DNA of 64,000 nt, taken from NCBI GenBank assembly GCA_029961685.1, contig JARWKL010000012.1, positions 17,159,227 to 17,223,226 on the forward strand. The letters run 5' to 3'. The translations under genes and the position numbers were made by a program. Positions 32,708-44,879 of this stretch are shown one piece after another (position 1 is the first letter of the stretch; each line of letters opens with the position of its first letter). The notes under the pieces are model-generated. The model saw only the letters and a list, made by a program, of their open reading frames with translations. It searched no databases and was not told where the DNA came from. The stretch is from Aristolochia californica (lineage: Eukaryota; Streptophyta; Magnoliopsida; Piperales; Aristolochiaceae).

Positions 32708-33382
32708 CATGGTTTTGCGACTCGGGATCAGGAGCCGCCGAGTCGGACAGGCGAGTCGACCATACTCATACTGAGTCGCCTTAAAATTTCTGCTGGGCGA
32801 CACATTTAGAAATATTATTTAAAATTTTATAAAAAACTAAAAATAGATAAAATCTTTATTTTGATATATAATGTATTATATATAAATATTATAATATTAT
32901 AATTTTTTTGGGCATAAACTTAGTGGCTCGTGTACAAGTACTTGAGAAAAAAACAAATATAAAGTGTAATAGTATAAGAGTCATTTTGATATTAATTTTT
33001 CAGTTCCAACTCATAGATCCTGACTCGATCTTATCCTCCAATGATTTTAGGATGTAACTCACCCAATCCTTTACCCAACTTGGTAGTATAACTTCCTACA
33101 AAGAGACTCAACCAAAAATAACATTTGAAAAATATAAACATTACTCAAAACAACTTAAATAAATATTTTCATTTGATATATAATATTTTTCACATAATTA
33201 AATAAATATAGTAACAATTTTGGGGGCATAAACTCCGAGTCAAATTGGAACTTATCGATCCAATGATAGAAATCCGAGTGAGTTGGAAGGGATTAAGCTG
33301 AAACAGAAGAGTATAGCAACTCATTATGACTCGACTCACCCAGTCCAAAATCTTATATGAGTCAAAGAGTCGGACAACTATG
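32708..33382. mobile_element. MITE-like element upstream of the CNX5-like gene
   Basis: The ends are imperfect inverted repeats (CATGGTTTTGCGACTC at 32708; the complement of CCATAGTTGTCCGACTC at 33382). Many GAGTCG/CGACTC words lie near both ends and the centre is AT-rich (32800-33230). The size of 675 bp and lack of coding sequence fit a non-autonomous TIR element. No target duplication could be confirmed. Confidence 0.5.
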
Positions 33383-33639
33383 GAGTGAACACAATGTTTA
33401 TTATTTTATTGAATCCAATTACTTGTTTTCCAATATAGAAAGAAACACATATATAAAGTCGATACGTGTAAATAAGCTAAATATAAAATAGTTTAGTAGA
33501 CAACATTTAAATTTAATTATATAGCAAAATGTCAAATTTGTTCATTCATAACCTAAAAATAACTTAATGCAGCCTAGTAGATTAAAAAAATAACCATTGT
33601 AATTTAAAAGAATGATGAATTCTTATGAGGGTCAAAATC

Positions 33640-34010
33640 TACTGAATATCCAAATGTATAATTTGTAAGACCCTAGAATTTATATATAACCCTCCCTACT
33701 ATTGTGATGATTGATCTTGACCAAAAGATTGTGATGATACTAATACTCGGTCATTTTCAAATGAATAGTTTTCTTCATTATCTTCATTATTTGTGTCCAA
33801 GTGTGAGTGAAACCATTGATAAAGTTTATCATTATCATCTAAAAGTGCCTTTTGAACTTCAGGAGTCTAAGGAACCAATGATTCATCTTTAATAAAAATG
33901 TTAACCAAGTTTATTGGATCCCAACTTTCATCGTTATTATTTCTACCATATCCTGAAGCATGTGCATTTCTAGTGTTCAACCGATTTGTGCTTCATGTTA
34001 TAACAAAGAT
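33640..34010 (-). pseudogene. Possible hAT transposase C-terminal fragment
   Basis: The minus-strand frame near 33930-33740 reads WDPINLVNIF, then LVP, a stop and TPEVQKALLDDNDKLYQW. This recalls the acidic tail after the dimerisation domain of some plant hAT transposases. The match is short and broken. Confidence 0.3.
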
Positions 34011-34239
34011 AGACAATATCGTTTGAATTATTCATCTTAAACCAATTTTAGGGGGGGTTAGTCCACAATGAAGTGGAATGAATTCCCCCCGCATTACCTA
34101 GGTCATCACAAATAAGGTGTTAGTCCAAAATGATTTGAATTGAAGCGAGATAACACCGTTTCATCTCCTCAGGCAAAAATGATGAAAAACTGATTCCGCC
34201 CTTTTTTTCAAATCATCCACTTACCTCGAGCGACAGCGT

Positions 34240-34740
34240 CGCTTCTCCCCCCCCCCCCCCGAAACTAAAAATCCCTCTCATTTCCTCTTCTCCTCTCCTC
34301 TCGCTCAGCCTTCGTCTCCAGACGAATTTTTTCGCCCAACCTTCTTCTCTCGTTTTCGCTCTCTCTGCTCCTCTCGCTCGGCTCTCGTTTTCGTTCTCTG
34401 CTCCCTCTACTCTCTCTTGTTATCTCTCGTTTTCGCCCCATCTCCCTCTCTCGTCTCTTTCTCTCTCGGCCTTTCTCTTCCTTCTCCCTCTCTCGTCTCC
34501 CTCTCTCTTTTCCCTCTAGGCCTCCATCTCTTTTCACTCTCGGCCTCCCTCTTCCTTCTCGTTCTCGCTCTTCTCTTTCCTCCTCCCCCGATTTCCTTCA
34601 ATTTAACCTATTCCGGTTTCAATATCCTTCGATTTCCTTCAATCTTCTTCGATTTTCGACAGTTAGGCGTTGATTTCTTCCATTGGGCTTACATTTCCCA
34701 TTCAGCGGTGATTTCTCCCAAATTTCAGAAGGTAATCCAA
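34240..34740 (+). other. CT-rich leader-like sequence
   Basis: Dense TCTC/CCTC tracts (34265-34600) give charged artefact frames on the minus strand. These frames are rich in Arg, Glu and Lys only and are not genes. Followed by TTTCAGAAGGTAATCC near 34720-34740, which has the look of a 5' UTR and first splice donor of a plant gene. It is probably captured together with the PPR segment. Confidence 0.4.
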
Positions 34741-34986
34741 AACCCTAATTTTTTTTCAACTAATTTAGTGTTGTGTTTGAGTTAATTTTAATTTTTGTGC
34801 GTAATTTATCTTGATTGTGGCCAAATTTTGGGATGTAGGGTTAGGTTTTATGGGATTTAGGGTTCAAATTCGTGTTGATAGGGTTTAATTTCGGGATTAG
34901 AGTTGGGGTTTGGGACTTTTAGGGTTTTAAGGTCTAGGGTTTAGTTTTGAAGAGTAGCTTTTGTTTAGGGTTTAGTTTTGGAGTAA

Positions 34987-35787
34987 TGCCTGATGAGTTT
35001 AGTATTTCAAGCAGCTTGAATGCTTGCACAGGTTCAGAGGACCTATCTCAGGGTAGAAGGATTCACGGATCTTTGATACGACTTGGATATGATGCTGATT
35101 CCTTTTCAGCCAATGCACTTGTTGATATTTATGCTAAATTAGGAGATATTGAAGCTGCTATGATGGTTTTTGAGAAAATTTTTGCTACCTGATATTGTTT
35201 CATGGAACACTCTTATTGCAGGTTGTGCTCTTCATGGTTTCCATGATCTACCACTGGAATTGTTGCAAGAGATGAAAGTGTTAGGCACAACTCCAAACAT
35301 GTTCACTCTATCTAGTATTCTTAAAGCTTGTGCAGGCATGGGAATGATCGATTTGGGCAGGCAAATTAATTCACATTTGATCAAAGTGGGTTTTGATACT
35401 GATGTATTTGTCTATGTGGGACTTGTTGATATGTACTCAAAATGTGGTCTTATGGAGGATGCAAGAAGGGTTTTCAATTTGATGCCTATGCAGGATTTAA
35501 TTTCTTGGAATTCTATAATCTCAGCCTACGTACAAAATTTGAATGATGAAGAAGCCATATCACTTTTCTGTGAGATGCAAAAAGAAGGGTTTAACTGTAA
35601 CCAGACAACATTGTCCACTATTCTGAAATCAATTGCTAGCTTGCAGTTAATTGATGCGAGCAAAGAGATCCACTTATATGCTATCAAATTGGGGTTGGAG
35701 TCTGATGTTTATGTCACAAATAGTCTTATCGATGCATATGGCAAATGTCATTATACTGAGGATGCAAGGAAAGTTTTTGTCATTTAA
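34987..35787 (+). pseudogene. Pentatricopeptide repeat (PLS-type) gene fragment
   Basis: Two overlapping frames (ATG 34987-35192, then 35170-35787) encode about 265 residues of PLS-type PPR repeats. Examples are GRRIHGSLIRLGYDADSFSA, NALVDIYAKLGDIEAAMMVF, DIVSWNTLIAGCALHGFHDL, DMYSKCGLMEDARRVFNLMP and SLIDAYGKCHYTEDARKVF. PPR proteins bind organelle RNA. A frameshift near 35190 breaks the frame. The N-terminal targeting part and the C-terminal E/DYW region are absent, and the frame stops where the AT-rich repeats begin. It lies inside a TIR element, so it is a captured, probably non-functional piece. Confidence 0.88.
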
Positions 35788-35939
35788 TACCTTTTTGTCA
35801 TGTGTTTTATTTTTATTTATTAAGTATTTTAATTTATTAAGTATTTTTATACTATATATTTTGTTATTACAAAATAATATGTTTATTAATTATATTCATT
35901 TATGTTATTTTTAACTATTTTATGTAATTTAAATAATTT

Positions 35940-36610
35940 ATTCTAGTCACACGTAATTAGTATATTAAGTTATAATAAACTGTAATCATTAATTGGTTTA
36001 ATTATGCAATTTCTATAATTAATTAAATAATTAAATTTATTTATTATATCCCCTTATATTATTTTTTAATTTTTATTAATTTTATATAATTTATTTTAGT
36101 CACACGTAATTAGTATATTAATTTATAATGAATTTTAATCATTAATTGGTTAATTATCCAATTGCTATAATTAATTAAACCATTATGTTTATTTATTATA
36201 TTCCCTTATGTTATTTTTTAATTTTTTTTAATTTTATATAATTTATTCATGTCACACGTAATTATTGTTTTAATTTATAATAAACTATAATCATTAATTG
36301 GTTTAATTATCCAATTGTTATAAATAATTAAACCATTAGGTTTATTTATTATATTCCCTTATGTTATTTTTTATTTTTTATTTTAATTTTATATAATTTA
36401 TTGTAGTCACACGTAATTATTGTTTTAATTTATAATAAACTATAATCATTAATTGGTTTAATTAGCCAATTTTTATAATTAATTAAATCATTAGGTTTAT
36501 TTATTATATTCCCTTATGTTATTTTTTTATTTTTTTTAATTTTATATAATTTATTGTAGTCACACGTAATTATTGTTTTAATTTATAATAAACTATAATC
36601 ATTTATTTAG
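35940..36610. repeat. 153-bp AT-rich tandem repeat, about 4.3 copies
   Basis: CACACGTAATTA recurs at 35948, 36101, 36253, 36408 and 36561, that is every 152-155 bp. Each unit also holds an ATAATCATTAATTGGTT-like word and a TTATTATATTCCCTTATGTT-like word. The array fills the right third of the TIR element. Confidence 0.9.
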
Positions 36611-38166
36611 AAAAGGACACTGGAATCTGTTTTCCAAGCACTAACACTAGAATCTGTTTTCCAGCCACTTCAACTGGCCTGGACTAACACCCAAACATGA
36701 GTTGAAGTGGAAGCAATTCATCTCACTTCAATTCAATTTTTCACTTCATTTCCACTTCATTGTGGACTAACCCCCCTTTAGGGGTGGCATCAAATGGAGC
36801 CGGTTCACGGATAGTTCAAGCTAGCTTCAGCTCTGGCTTAGTTTCAATCAAGTTAACACTAGCTTAAGTAAACGAGTCGAACTCAAGCGAGCGGTGTTTC
36901 AATTCATGACCTCACGAGCCTGCTCATTCACTTAACCTTTAGTTCAGGCACTAGGCTTTAGTCTTCACTCTTCATCACTTTAGAACTTTGGAAAGTCAGC
37001 ATTCGATGAAGACAGTTTCCTCCTCTCCACTTCTTCCCTCAGCACTAAGAGAGAGTGGGAAATCCTATGAATTTCACTCGATTACAACTCACAATTTGCC
37101 CTATTTTTGAGTGCCCCATTGCACTTATTTGATTCCATACCTATTAACAATATGTTCTTCATTGCTCAACCTCTTCCTATTTCTACCCTATTCCTTAGCG
37201 TCTTCATCAGTCAACCTATTGTAGTGCAATGTTGATGGAACACAATAGCAGTATAAGGTAAGCTTTCAATTCCATTCAACTATTATTTCCTGTTTATTCC
37301 TCTTTTCTCTAAGTCAGTGATTAAAGTTTTATGATTGTTTCATCATTAAACTCAATGGGTTTTAATGGCCTCATTCAGAATTTGCTTATATTATGAATTG
37401 TAAGATATAGTTAACCATATTTGGCTATCCGATATTTACAAAGGTTTAATTCGAAAATTATCCAAAAAAATCTACTTATATGTCTCTTATTTTATTTTAT
37501 TTTTATCAAAATGGCACTTTTTCGTTAAAAAAAATTCTTTATAGTTTCCTTAAAAAAAAAACACAACATGTTTTTAAAACTTTAGACAAGGATATAAGAG
37601 GGCAACCATTCAAGGACGGTGTGGTTTTTTTGAGGCAAGAGAACAAAAACTCACTTCTTCTTGAATTTTAGTAGGAACAAGTTCAAGATAAAATTTATTA
37701 GGTTGGGTTCTATAAAACCCATACCCAATTTCCTCCTCTAGCCATCCCTTAGGTTAGTTAAGATGTAAAGTCAACAATTAATATTTTGTTGTGTTTCCCT
37801 TTATTGAATTTTATGATAACCAAATTCGTAGCAATTAATATTTTGTTTGATTTTTATCACATCAGTCAACAAATTTTGTGATCGACTCTCACCACTTGAT
37901 TTGTGTGATACTGTTGTTGTTCATTATTTCTTGAAGTTGGATATGGTTGTCTTCACTAGCTTCTTTTATTCATGGATCATGACTTCCTATATATGATTTA
38001 ATTTTTTCTTTTTATATTATCTGCCATTTGATGGGGGTTTTTTATAACTTAGTTTAAAAATAATTGGCTTGCAGTTCATCTTTGTTTTTTTGCATGTCTT
38101 TTTGTTTGGATTTCTATTCTTTATTTATGTTTTTTATTTGTATTTTTTCTTTTGTAAAAATATAAA

Positions 38167-39678
38167 TGTCAACATCTTCTACTCATTTAACATATGTAGA
38201 TAACACTACTTCTAGTGTGGCCATAGATAATACTTCAACTCCACTAAAGTCTTGTCTCCCTCAGACTACTACTGCAATGGAAGAGAAGATGAAGGTACCC
38301 CAAGTGAGGAAGAAGATGATTCTATTTAAAGTATAAAAAGACAAAAAAAAGGTATCATGTGTGGTTGTAATTCAAAGAAATCTGACTTCTAGATGGTGCC
38401 AAAAAGGCTCAATGTGTTCATTGTAAAAACAAAATTAGGTATTAATAGTAGTGAGTGATGAAACGGTATATGAAATGTTGTCCTAGTAGGAAAGTGGGAA
38501 CATGAAAGCAAAAAGTCATAAACTTTCAACAACTGGGTTCTAATGTTGATCTAATTTCATCTAGCCATATTTTGATGGATTTTAGAGGTAAATATGATCA
38601 AGCTAGAATAAGAGTACTCATTGCTCATTAGATTCTTATGCATGAACATCCAATCATAAGACTAGACGAGGAGGGATTTAATTTTCTAATAAAAATGACA
38701 AATGTGAATTATGAAAAATGTCCCATAAAACCATTAAGGAGTGTGTGGAGGTGTATGAGGTAGAGAAGAAGAAGTTGAAACCTTTATTAAAAAAGATTAA
38801 CAAGATTAGTTTTATCACATATCTTTGGCAGTCTCAAAATCAACAAATTGAATATATGGTTATTACTGTGCATTTTGTTAATATTAATTGGAAGCTAAAA
38901 AAATGAGTCTCGAGTTTGTGCATGTTCATCCTCTTCATTGTGGTGCTGACATAAAAAATACTATTTACAAGTGTTTGAAAGATTGAAAAATTGAAAGTAA
39001 ATTATTTAATACATCAGTTAATAAAACTGTATATAATGAGGTTTGTCTAAGAGTTTTGAAATATGATTTTTCAAGAAATAGGAAATGTTTTATGCTGAGA
39101 AATTGTTTCATGTGCATTGTTATGCTCATATTCAAAATTTATTAGTCCTTAATGATCTTTGTGAAGTTAAGGATTTTAATGAAAATGTGAGTGAGAGTGT
39201 CAAATTCATTAGTCAGTGTGAAGATAGACTTTTCTCAAAATTTGGGTAGCAACTATAGTTAGGTGCAAAAAGGTTGGTCGTTGATTGTCCAACTTGTTGG
39301 AACTCAACTTATGACGGGTGATCATTGCATTAAAAGTCAAAGAAGCATTTCTTAGATTTCGAGATAGAGAGACAACTTATAATTGTCTGTCAAGTCTTGA
39401 TGAATGAGACAGGTTAAAATGGTGTACGAGATTCTAGAAGTTTTTTATGCAGTCACTAATATCATTTATGGGAGTACTACCCGACTTTTAATTTGTACCT
39501 TAGTAAAATATATAAAGCAAAAGAAGTTTTAAATCTCCATTCTCTGAGTGAAATGTTTTCATTAGGATAATGGTTAGTAATATGAAAGAAAATTTTGAGA
39601 AATATTGGGGAGAATGCAACTTGTTGATGGTTGTTGCTTCATATTTGAATCTAAGGGTCAAATTAAGATTTATTGTGA
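38167..39678 (+). pseudogene. hAT transposase, N-terminal and middle part, broken
   Basis: The reading begins near ATG 38167 (MSTSSTHLTYVDNT). The BED zinc finger remains as a KAQCVHCKNK-like stretch and MKRYMKCCPSRK (38400-38500). The catalytic region follows in broken frames: AHxILMHEHPIIRLDEEGF (38620-38680), MSHKTIKECVEVYEVEKKKL (38718), HFVNINWKLKK, FHVHCYAHIQNLLVLNDL (39107-39165), LVVDCPTCWNSTYD (39271) and YPTFNLYLSKIYKAK (39480). These match the order in plant BED-hAT transposases. It is interrupted at 39678 by an LTR. Confidence 0.75.
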
Positions 39679-39959
39679 TGGAAGACATGAATATGTTGGA
39701 ATGTCATTCATGTAATTAGTTTATGTTTTTTGTCTCTTCTTCACTCTTACGAGGGTGAAGGGTATAATTGTAATATTGGTATTTTGTTTATCATTTATAA
39801 ATAAAGTTTAAGGGGGAGGGTGTAGACTAAGTCCATTACCCTATTCTCCTCCTAAAACCTTCTCTCCACGACTCTTCTTCTTCTTCTCACCCCTTAATCT
39901 TCTTCAACCATGATTATACATCATGAAATCCAAAGTTTCAACATGGTATCAAAGTGGGG
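39679..39959 (+). repeat. 5' LTR and PBS of the small LTR element
   Basis: 265-bp LTR ending TTTCAACA, followed directly by TGGTATCAAAGTGGGG, which fits the plant initiator tRNA-Met 3' end. Confidence 0.8.
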
Positions 39960-40129
39960 AAAGATGTGAGAAAGAAAAGGAGAAGAAGATGGAGAAGAAG
40001 GGGTGGAAGAAGAAGAAGAATAAAAAGAAAAAGAAACAAGAGTTTCTCATTTTTCCATTAGCCTTCTTTCCTAATTCATTTTTTTCATTGGATTTTTAAC
40101 TCTCTTACCATATATTTATATTAGGAATT

Positions 40130-40640
40130 AGATGCCCCTAATTCCAAACTAACAAGATCAATAATAATAATCGCAGAAGAAAGGAAAAACAAACACGAGA
40201 ACAAACAACAAGATTTATATAGGTTCGCCTCAAGGTTAGACTACATGTCATGTCTTTCGTCGTTGTAGTAATCAACTATGAAGATGAAATAGTTTACAAG
40301 AGAGATCTCATACACATACAAGTGTTGTTTATCTCTAACCTCTCTCGGCCGCAACTAATGCTCCTCGGATGATGATGATTGTCAAGATGATGAAACCATA
40401 ATAATGGTGGACCCATATATAAAGAGAAAATTAAGGCAACCAGATTACAAGTTTGAAATCCCTAAACTACCCATAATGACACAATAGTCAATATATCAAG
40501 GACCCGCCCAGAGCTCCCCACCCCCCTTCCAACCCTCATGGCGACCTTATCGTGAAGGTTGATCCATGCCAGAGGGTAAGGTATTAATTAGGCTCCACAA
40601 CTTAACAGTTTCATACAAAAAATTACATATCATTGGAAAT
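40130..40640. other. Possible solo LTR within the small LTR element
   Basis: The block contains ACAACAAGATTTATATAGGTT and a TACAAGAGAGATCTCATAC-like stretch, similar in character to copia LTRs such as 52785-53303 (AAGATTTACGTGGTTC). It may be a solo LTR nested in the interior. Limits and duplication were not found. Confidence 0.3.
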
Positions 40641-42658
40641 ATATTTGACTTTAGTTTCCAACTCAAATAGAATCATTGAAATTAGATTTTTCTAGAAAGT
40701 GAATTTGACATCTGAAGCAGCAAAGGTCATGCAACAGAAATGTTTCGTGCAACAACAAGAAGATTCAACTTTCGAACTATTTTATTCCTTCAAGACCGAG
40801 ACTTTATATATTAAATTATATATCAAAAGAAATATATCTAAGTCTATTTTCTTACCTATTTAAATAATTTTCAATCTGAGTTTTTTAGATGGAGATATCC
40901 ATCTCAGAAGAGTCAATGGTGCCAAAGAAGAAAGCGTACTTTGTTCGGTCAAATTATAGAGTAAGAAATCTATCACATTATTTATATAAAAAGAAGTATA
41001 TTTTATGTTGTGAAGTTATATTTGTATGAAATCTATTTAAGTCTAGTTTAAGAATGAGAAACTTTTATGTCGATCCGGTTGATATTTAAGGAGATATTCA
41101 CATTGGAAGAATCAAAGCACATGCTGGTATCCTGTTGCATGCGAAGATCCGAATTCTTTGCTTCAATTTTTGAGTTGCTATTATAGATAAAAAAAATATC
41201 AGGAAAGTATCTCATGATCTACCCTTGGAATTTTTATTTATTTTTGTTAACTAACAATGTCTGGAAAGAATCTTTAGAAGATCATCTTATTTTAATAAAC
41301 TTTCCTTGATTTATTTGTCATAGAGAATAAGTGTTCCTATTATGAATTATGGCAACTTCCAAAAAAAGTAATTACTTGATTTAATGCTACAAATTATATA
41401 AATATCTATGTAAAGAAATTCTCATCTAGGATCAAATTCAAAATGTGTGTTTCTTCTCTCGTTATGAGAAAATTTTGCAACACATTAACAACATATTGGA
41501 GCAGCTCTAGGTGTACTTATCCCCTTATGAAGTAAGCAACCTCACTTATCGTATCACTCGGTGAAATCCTTTCAAGCTATAACTGGTCTAGCCTCAAGCT
41601 TTCACTATGGTTTTTTATCTTGCCTTTCAGAATGAGTTTCATTTTGTAATTACATCTCTAAGCATGGGCTATATTCACTATATTCAGAAGCATGACATTT
41701 AAGTCATTGGTTGCTAATTAGTTGGTTTAATATGGCTAGCTCTTAGTTTGATGTTTGAATTAATCACTGATGCAATAAACGTGGAAGCAACAGTCGTTAC
41801 TGTTTTAATCACTCTTCTCTGTTTTTTAGAAGACCTTGCAGTTGCTCTCGGAACCAGCAACACTTAGTTCAGTTATTCTTTTTTAGAAGATTAACAATTC
41901 TTGGTTCAACTTATTGGCAGCTTATTACTCAGTTCCAACTTATTATTTGGTGCACATCTTTCTTATTCAACGATGGACTTGCTACAAATTATCTTATGTG
42001 TCCTTATTACTCTTAAGGACTTTTACTATTTGTTGATTATCCGTTGCTATATAACAACATATTTGTTTTTGTTGTCTGGGCATTGGCTCATTACCGCAGT
42101 TGATGTTGTGTCTCTTTGATTGAAACATTATTATTGAAGAATAACTCCTCGGTTGCTTGCCTTGGGTTCATTATTTGTTAACTGTTGTCGACATTGGTTT
42201 ATATGATGAAGAATTTGAATTACTTCAAAAAATAAAGCACATGATGGCCCTGCTTCTTCATCTTATCTTCCTATTGATTCCCCATTTCCCTTTTATTATT
42301 TGGCAACCTTTCTCCTATCATCCTTTATTTGACTCTCGTTTACCACCTTTGGCCTAACATTTTTGGTGCGTTGGTATGGTTGGTCCATTAAGACTTTTTA
42401 TTGGTACCCTTGGGTTTTTAGCGTTGTCTTGTGAATGACAAGCATTACCCACTTTAGTGATTATTATCACTATATTTGGTCAAAATTATTTGAGGTAGGT
42501 TTCAACTTATGTTTTATCACCCATTTCTACCCTTTGAGAGTATGTGCCCGGTTTCGTACTTATCCTTGGGACACTATGATGAAGGAGATTCTTATTACAT
42601 CTACGTCATTTGTTTCAAACCGGGATCACTACCATTGCCTCCCAGCTTGAGGGTGAGT

Positions 42659-42960
42659 TGGAATATATGAATATGTTGAAGTGTCGTGGATGTAGTTAGT
42701 TTATGCTTTTTCTCTTCTTTACTCTTACTAGGGTGAAGGTTATAATTATAATATTGGTACTTTTGTCATTTATAAATAAAGCTTAAGGGGAAGGGTTTGG
42801 ACTAAGTCCATTACCCTATTCTTCCTCCTCTTTTCTCCAAATTCGTCACTCTTCCTCTTGTCCTCCTAAGACCTCCTCTCCACAATTCTTCTTCTTCTTC
42901 TTCTCATCCCTTAATCCTCTTCCATCATGATTATACATCATGGAATCCCAAATTTCAACA
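42659..42960 (+). repeat. 3' LTR of the small LTR element
   Basis: 302 bp, TG...CA. It pairs with 39679-39943 but has an extra CT-rich insertion near 42825-42865. Confidence 0.8.
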
Positions 42961-43500
42961 AAAATGTGTTCTCCATATATATATTTTGAGGTGGAAGCTA
43001 GATTCAATATAAAATTAGTTCATTGGACCTCATTTAATATTTATGGTGAATATGTTGCCATGTGTAATGTGATAATTAGTAATAAAGATATTGTTTTGAC
43101 TGTTAGCTCTTTAGGTGTTGCCACAAGTTATAGGTCACATTCTTCTTCAAGTTTAGGTTAATAAAAGTTAATGACTTAAGTGAAACAAGTGGAAGTAGTG
43201 AGTTCACCAAGATCGAAATTGGACAATTATCGAGAAAAAGGTGTGAATATTTATGTGGAAACATCAAAATATGATTTTGATATTTTAGAATGGTAGAAAA
43301 TAAACAACTTGAAATTTCAACTATTGCCTTAAAGAGATTCTTGTAATTCCCATATCTACAATAGCCTTAGATTCTACTTTAGAACTAGTGGTAGAGTAAT
43401 AAACTCATATCATTCTTCCTTGACACCAAATACAGTTCAAGCTTTGATTTGTGGTGGTAATTGGATTTGGGTTCTTCTTGGTTTCAAGAAAAATTAAAAG
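42961..43500 (+). pseudogene. hAT transposase, C-terminal dimerisation part, broken
   Basis: Reads ELDNYREKGVNIYVE, KYDFDILEW, a stop in place of the second W, IPISTIALDS in another frame, then GRVINSYHSSLTPNTVQALI and CGGNWIW. This is the conserved hAT dimerisation domain (FDIL.WW...; IP.ST..SE; GGR....R.SL.P..V.ALIC..NW). It continues the gene interrupted at 39678. Confidence 0.8.
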
Positions 43501-44274
43501 ATGAACTAATATTGGATAATTGGTCATTGTAATATTTTTCTTGGGAATCATTTAGTTTTATTTATTAAATTGTTTGATATGTGGAGATAATGCTACCAGT
43601 TACATGATTTTTCATCTTTTTCCCATCTTGGTAATTTAATATTTTCCCTTACATGAAGTAATTAGTTGTGGAAGAGTATACTTTTTATCAAACAATAATA
43701 ACTTCTATTCTTTTGTTTTTGTTATAGGTGGAGATTTTGCTCATTTTGCTCATGCATTTGCAGGGAAAAGGGACTCAACATTATTTTTTTTCTATCATGA
43801 AGGGAAAGAGCTGAAGTTTTCTTTCATTTTGTTTTATAGGATTGAGTTTCCAATCTTAAACTAGTTCAATTTTGTGATTGTGTTACTGAATTTTGAGGTT
43901 AACATTTGGATCATATGTTTTGTTTGGGTAATTCAAATTTATACTTATGACTTGGCCTGACCTGGTTTTGAACCAGTGTTGCTTGAGAGAAGGCTTGCAA
44001 CAATAGCAAGAAGCCTCTTAGGTGGTGTCATTGGCCTTCTTGGCCATGGAAAAGGGATCAAAGATCTCAACCTTGTGCAGCCTCATGTGGCCACCCAAAG
44101 CCTATCAACTACTCCAACCAAATAGGGAGTCCTTCCTAGTTCCATACTGTGCAATAATAAGTATCAATTCAAAGAACAACATACAACCCTACTGCATTGA
44201 CGGTCTTCAGGAAGCGAACCCAGTCAAGTTGGCCTTCGAAGTTATACTCATAGCGATAAGGTTCATGCACATTT
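43501..44274. other. Spacer without recognised features
   Basis: AT-rich sequence follows the hAT gene, with a TTATAGGTGGAG..TTTGCAGGG pattern that recalls an intron near 43725-43765. The plus frame 44022-44279 has no family I recognise. Confidence 0.3.
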
Positions 44275-44279
44275 CATAA

Positions 44280-44625
44280 AACATAAGCCCCATTTCCATG
44301 GATCAGGTACCAGATGATCTCCTCTGGTTCCGGATCGGCAGACATGAGGATAACTAAACTTTCGAAGGAAGCTTGCACCTTCGGCCTCGTCAGACAGAGA
44401 ACCCAATCTCGTTTACACTAGTCTAGTCTAGATCAATGCTTAATTCATTACTCAGTCTGACATCCCCAAAAAAGGGATTAGGGAACGCATACAAACAAAG
44501 GCCCAACCCGAGGGCACAAGTTTGAAGGAAATTACAATAAAACCCTGCTAACAACAAAAACTGGGAATTGCATAAATTAAACCGTACATCTACTGATTAC
44601 TCTGGATGCTATGGAGTCCATAACA
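44280..44625 (-). repeat. 3' LTR (left) of the CSI-carrying element
   Basis: Pairs with 49960-50305; both contain CGTTTACACTAGTCTAGTCT, AGGCCCAACCCGAGGGCACA and TCTACTGATTACTCTGGATG. It ends in ATAACA on the plus strand. The first bases on the plus strand (AACATAAG against TGATAAG) are changed. Confidence 0.88.
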
Positions 44626-44879
44626 TCACTCCCCTCCTGGAGAAAGAGCTTATCCTCAAGCTTGTAAGTTGGGATAGACAACACGGAAGGCTGGAACGGT
44701 TCACATGAGGCTTCAGCAGTGAGTGTCAGCCTCTGTCCACTGGACGGAAATCTCCCATGCACCAGGTATACGACGAGCCTGCAACACAAAAGGAGGTGAT
44801 GGAAGCATACGACAACAACAATTCCCCCAAGAACAGTTGCAGGGTCAGGAAGCCCATCCCCTTCAAGACGGTATAGATT

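Larger units (their letters stand above)
34051..36776. mobile_element. TIR element carrying a PPR gene fragment (Pack-type)
   Basis: The ends are inverted: GGGGTTAGTCCACAATGAAG near 34054 and its complement ending at 36776, with an identical stretch of about 25 bp and related GAATTGAAGYGAGAT words further in. The flanks give three-base TTA/TTT candidates, compatible with a PIF/Harbinger-type insertion but not proof. Inside are a CT-rich leader (34240-34620), a PPR-encoding segment (34987-35787) and an AT-rich minisatellite. No transposase is seen. The right end touches the start of a hAT element. Confidence 0.65.
39679..42960 (+). mobile_element. Small non-autonomous LTR element inside the hAT gene
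   Basis: LTRs at 39679-39943 and 42659-42960 share TGGAANANATGAATATGTTG, TTTATAAATAAAG and the final CATGATTATACATCATG..TTTCAACA. A primer-binding site TGGTATCAAAGTGGGG follows the first LTR (39944-39959), and a polypurine-like CTTGAGGGTGAG precedes the second. The 2.7-kb interior has no gag or pol and starts with a purine-rich run (39970-40040). The flanking pentamers do not match. The hAT transposase reading continues after the element. Confidence 0.78.
36779..43560 (+). mobile_element. Decayed hAT transposon, left end seen, split by an LTR element
   Basis: The left end TAGGGGTGGCATCAAATGGA (36779) is the same family terminus as the hAT at 19945 (TAGGGTGGCATCGAACTGAG). A hAT transposase follows in two parts (38167-39678, 42961-43500) on either side of an LTR element. 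I could not find the right terminal inverted repeat, so the right limit is only the end of the transposase similarity. Stops and frameshifts make it inactive. Confidence 0.6.

Noticed and set aside
34265..34601. Open frames on the minus strand rich in Arg, Glu and Lys
   Set aside because: They are the complement of a CT-rich tract and have no sequence complexity of a real protein.
35940..36610. Regular repeats as a CRISPR array
   Set aside because: The whole 153-bp unit is repeated, with no separate spacers, in plant DNA inside a TIR element; it is a minisatellite.
39944..39959. TGGTATCAAAGTGGGG as part of a tRNA gene
   Set aside because: Only the complement of the tRNA 3' end is present, just after an LTR; it is a primer-binding site.
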